Source: Trogon surrucura (taxonomy: Eukaryota; Chordata; Aves; Trogoniformes; Trogonidae). From it: a stretch of 64,000 bases of DNA. Each line of letters opens with the position of its first letter. The first letter of the stretch is position 1. Location of the stretch: positions 17,778,689 to 17,842,688 of the forward strand of contig CM036658.1 in assembly GCA_020746105.1 (NCBI GenBank), in the 5' to 3' direction. The notes under the pieces are model-generated. The model worked only from the letters and a program-made list of their open reading frames with translations, was not told where the DNA came from and made no database searches. The translations under genes and the position numbers were made by a program. Below are positions 59,890 through 64,000 of this stretch, piece after piece.

Positions 59890-61737
59890 ATAAGCCAGCA
59901 AAAGTGATGCGGAACTCCTAGAAGAAGATAACAGGGACAATTAGGTTATTTTCACATCTAAAAACAAGAAACGAAAACACATGAGTTGATTTTCAGAGCT
60001 GCATATGTCTTGGTACAGAAGTATATAGGGTGAACAGAGTGGCAGACAAGTGCACAACACCATCAAAACATGCTCCATCTGCTCCTTCTGTAGAATGACA
60101 TTTCTCTTTTCCAGTATCAGTGAGTGACAACCAGCTTATTCTCTCTTGAAATACTTCTCACTTATTCAGAGATTAAGACGGTCAGAAGTGCTTTTTTGTG
60201 CGTTTAAGGTATTTTATGAGGTTTGCATATTAGAATGAGCTCTCCAAATCTTGCCCCAAACACCTTCCAAAAGAGAAATGACTCAATCTTGCCTTAGCTC
60301 TTGAGACAGAATAGGCAAGTGATAGGACATGTCTTCACAGAAAACTGACAGAGCCCAATTGCATCCGTTCTGCAGCCTTAGTAGCATGCAGGGACACTTC
60401 ACTTTTCTACTAACTTAGATGGACACAGTTACAAGAGCAGGCACATCCTTTTCATGTAGCCTCTGGGCATTTCAAACAGTCCCATTACAGCCTTTGACCA
60501 GAGATTCTCGGAAGCACTAATCAGTCACAAATACATTTATTTGCATGTATAAACTGAGTTATTTTAGATGCATGTTTGTTTATGCAGATGCAGAGTTTCA
60601 GTGGTCTGAAAAGAACACTTGCCCACATAAACAAGGACACTCCAGCTCTTCAATAGCTGGGAAAAACCTCTTAGTACTAAATCATCTATTCTGTTGACTA
60701 TGCAGTTTGCTTTGAGCAAGAAGAAAATCAGACTTCCTTTCTATGCCAGGAGGATTATGACTCCCCAAGCAAGGCTTTGCTTTGAAGGACAGGCTTTAGG
60801 AGTGTCTGAAACCAGGCTGTTCCTTAAACATCAGTAGGAACTTCTCCTTTAAAGAAATATACGGAAGAAGCTGAACATCAAGCCACAAATAGGAGAGGAG
60901 TTGCTAGCAGTCAACAGTTGCAACTCCCTGCCCTCTATGTAGCATACACAATAACTGTGAAGCACAAAGTAGCTCTTTAGCAAGGTCAAACCATAATGCA
61001 CAATTGAAAATAAATATGAAATAACCCACTTCATAAAAAATAGCAGTTATAGAATTCAATTTCTTAGAAGTTGTATGATGGTAAACATTAACTGCAACAT
61101 TTGTAGGCCACATAAATACGACTCCAAAGAGCTCTTTGCTACCAGTTCTCATTGAAATATGAGATTGTTCAGAGTGCTTGTTAAATTTATAGATCAGTTA
61201 AAACTTGGCTATTTAAAGGTATGTAGTAGGTATGAGGGCTATATATACTGGAGACTAACTTTCACACAAGTTTGTTCACAGAAAGAAATATAATTCTACT
61301 AGTTTAACCATGCAGTTACATTTAAACTGCAGGACTCATCCGATCCTCATGTATGGAAAAGTGCTAGACCGTTTCAAGGTATAGGCCCCTGTTACAGCTG
61401 ACGTCCTTCTGACTTCCCTGCCATATTTCCTTTTGAGGTTCTCTCCCCACTTTTCCCAGAGTTAACAACTGTTTCCAGCTACAGGCTGTAATGATGTGTG
61501 TATACCCAAATCCATCTGGTGGAATTTCTTAATGGCAGAAGCAAGTTGGGGACAATCTCTGTGTCACTCCCTGTTCAGAGTACCCACATCTTTGAGGCAG
61601 ACTCTTGCACTCAGAGAATGAGGGCGCTACCACAGAAAAAGGGAACTAGGAGTCTATGAGACAGAAGAATGAGTTTAAAGAGTTTCTCTCCCTAAAAGCA
61701 ATCTCACACAATCAGTTTATGTTGTTTTAAAAAAGAA

Positions 61738-61766
61738 AAACAAACAAACAAACAAACAAAAAAGCA
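61738..61766 (+). repeat. (CAAA)n microsatellite
   Basis: About five to six tandem CAAA units with an A-rich end. A similar (CAAA)4 run occurs at 41519-41536. Confidence 0.85.
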
Positions 61767-62325
61767 CAGGACTCTTGACCTTTTATTTCCAAATATATTT
61801 CACCAACAAAAAGGCAACACTGCCAACTAAGGCTAATATTCCACCATGATGTCCCCCTGCTGTGCAGATATTCCTACACACACAAGGTGTACAACAGCCC
61901 AGACCCATAATTAAGGAAGGAAGCTGTTTTCAGACTTCTTGGATCATTCCCATGCCTCCTTTTTTCCTATCAATGCTGTCTCCATGTACATATATCTGTC
62001 CTCCCTGATGCCCTGACACTCTCAACTGGTTTCAAAACCACCGACTTAACATTTCAGTATATTAACACCTTGGAGAACTCTGCTGCAAAAAAGTTTTGAT
62101 TTTTTTATTGTTGGGTTGAGTTATTTTTTCAGTTGAACTAATAGTTTCATGTTTAAGTGCTTTTCACTGCATTTGTCTCTGCAGACAATGCAATTGAAAA
62201 CCTGCTGCAATGCAATGCCTTGCAGGTAGCTTAGTTACATTCTGCTAATTTTAGAGTAATAACTTAGCAGTCTTTTCCACCTGATTTTGTTATGCTGTGG
62301 ATAAAAGCCACCTGTGACATGACAA

Positions 62326-62467
62326 ATCACAGAATCATAGAATCATGGAATTGTTTGGGTTGGAAGAGACCTTAAAGATCATCTAGTTCCAAGCTCCCTG
62401 CCATGGGCAGGAACACCTCCCACCAGATCAAGTTGCTCAAAGTCCCATCCAGCCTGGCCTTGAACAC
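62326..62467 (-). mobile_element. CR1 3'-end fragment, older tail type
   Basis: AATCACAGAATCATAGAATC, ATGGAATTGTTTGGGTTGG, AAGAGACCTTAAAGATCATC and GGCAGGAACACCTCCCACCA, then CATCCAGCCTGGCCTTGAAC, are the reverse complement of the CR1 3' UTR. It has the TTTAAGGTC form shared with the copies at 3670-4354 and 11438-12931. About 142 bp remain. Confidence 0.88.
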
Positions 62468-64000
62468 AGAACTGGAAAACCAATTCCCCGTTTTGTAAAA
62501 ATGGATGCTTCATCCAGAAATGCCTGGAAACTGCAAAAATAGAAAAGAATGTTTTAAAGTTATGTAAGGTATTTTCAGAGGAATGTGCACAAGGAACAGG
62601 CTGAAAGGTGGTGGCTGTCACCCTTCACAGGCAGAACATTGTCTTCTTGCTCCTTCAGCTAAAATCAAACCACAGCTCTCAAACATGACAGCTCTTCTCA
62701 TCCATTTGGAGTGAAAGACAGGAGGACACTCACATTTTTTACCGTCAAGTACAGAGAGTTGACCTCTGCCTGTCTGCCCGCTGCCTCTCCAGACCCATTT
62801 CCCTGTAAGCACTGTGGCGGTCCCTACCCGTGCCAGGGTGTGGAATTGGCCGGGAGCCAGACAGCTCTCTGGCTTAGGAACAGGGAGGGGAAATGGCAGG
62901 AGAGAAAAGACAGGAGAAAAGTTTTACTTTTATTGAAGTAAACTTCCTGATATCACTGCATGGCAAACTACCCCTAGAGGAGCACTAAGAGGATCAGAGA
63001 GTCAGAGCAGAGAAAGCAGCTTCCTATTTATTTGTTGAAGAGAATAACAGTATCTGCGAATTGCACTCTCTCTTTTCAGGGAAAGGTTCTGATAGTCTAA
63101 ACTGAGTTTCCAGCTTCTCTTTACTGAAAAGGTCTGAACTAACAAAGCGGTTTGTTCTTTTTCATTCTGTTTCTTGCTTTTATTTGTAATATATTATGCC
63201 CTCAGTTGAACAGACATAAAAGTTTCCTACTACTAGTGGTGCTGTTTTAACTGTAATTGATTTGTCTGTCTAACTTTGGACCTCTTGGGGGGATTTTTCT
63301 TGTTGTATAATAGCATAGAAATGCTGAGATACTGTGTATTTAACACACTTGAGAATCAAGTGATACTAGTTTTATTGGGGAAGAAAACCAACACATTTAG
63401 TAACCCATTAGGCAGTGGATTAGGCATTCGTGCAATTTTTCAGTCGGCACTGAAAAAGACTTCCTTTCACTTCTTGTATTTAATAAAGTGTACACCTGTG
63501 AATTTTATTTTAAGCAGATTCTGTCCCTGCATACAGTTAAAGAGCTCTCGAATACTCCACACTGGCATTATAATCAATGCTATAAATAGAGCAGAATAAA
63601 AAGGTGTTTTTCTATAATGTATTATTGAAAGGCAGCTACGCAGTACAGGCTTCCTAAGGAAGCTGCCCTTAATTCTGAGAAATCAAGTCAGCTACAATCC
63701 CAATCAAAATGCCTTTAACTTCCGCTTATATAGCAGTCTTAAACTCTGTGTTCTCAAACACAGACACAGAGAAGTTGAGCTCTGAATTCTATATCACAGT
63801 CCCTTTGCATATATTTCTGTTCATGTTTTTTGAAGTCTACAGATGTATATATATCCAAGTCTTTGTAGATGCCATTGCCCAGTAAATGTTTGAGCTGACT
63901 TAAACATGGCTATACACTAAGGTATATCATATTAAACCAGTCTCAAAACTATTGCAGTCCTGTTAGAAAACTATGTAGATACATGAAAAATAGTTAATTC

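Larger units (their letters stand above)
58182..64000 (+). other. SLC28A3: SLC28A3 intron continuing past the window
   Basis: The stretch starts at GTAAGA and runs to the window end without the expected next exon (VLPI-VFFST). It carries two CR1 tails, a solo LTR and a (CAAA)n run. The remaining DNA, mainly 60000-62325 and 62468-64000, shows nothing recognisable. Confidence 0.7.

Noticed and set aside
58182-64000. Next SLC28A3 exon (VLPI-VFFST)
   Set aside because: Scanned by eye for acceptor-linked coding sequence of this kind; none found, so the exon probably lies past the window.

Overview
The window is nuclear DNA from a bird, most likely a passerine (songbird). It is AT-rich and gene-poor, with large introns. 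The dispersed repeats are mainly CR1 LINEs, which dominate avian genomes. One tRNA-headed, CR1-tailed SINE (38647-38838) has the architecture described for the passerine SINE TguSINE1. No bacterial, plasmid or CRISPR features are present.

The only host gene I can support is the 5' half of SLC28A3, encoding concentrative nucleoside transporter 3 (CNT3), on the + strand. Seven coding exons are visible: 32674-32730, 44586-44668, 50692-50783, 52219-52408, 54313-54457, 56659-56772 and 58104-58181. All have AG acceptors (except the initiator exon), GT donors and compatible phases. Together they give 759 nt (253 codons): the initiator methionine, an acidic N-terminal tail, the predicted first five membrane helices, and the segment ending DHFFAFK that precedes the transport core. 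The remaining exons lie beyond position 64000. In human, SLC28A3 lies on 9q21 beside NTRK2, a region orthologous to the bird Z chromosome, so I infer that the window is Z-linked.

Layout: 1-32500 is an intergenic flank with four CR1 copies (36-507, 3670-4354, 8275-9429 on the minus strand, 11438-12931) and one solo LTR (2443-3631, 5-bp target duplication). 32500-32673 is the putative SLC28A3 promoter and 5' UTR. 32731-44585 is an 11.9-kb intron holding the SINE, two short CR1 relics, a possible ancient tRNA-like repeat, a hairpin and a CR1 at 43142-44014. 44586-58181 holds the other six exons, with a long antisense CR1 (46057-47935) and a sense CR1 (55734-56387) in introns. 58182-64000 is intron with two CR1 tails and a second solo LTR (59580-59889, minus strand, 6-bp target duplication with one mismatch).

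I found no new multi-gene system. The more interesting points are the isolated 19-codon initiator exon with overlapping upstream ATGs, an apparently shortened N-terminal tail, two young CR1 copies lying as direct repeats on either side of the promoter and first two coding exons, two unexplained hairpins, and the lineage-diagnostic SINE.
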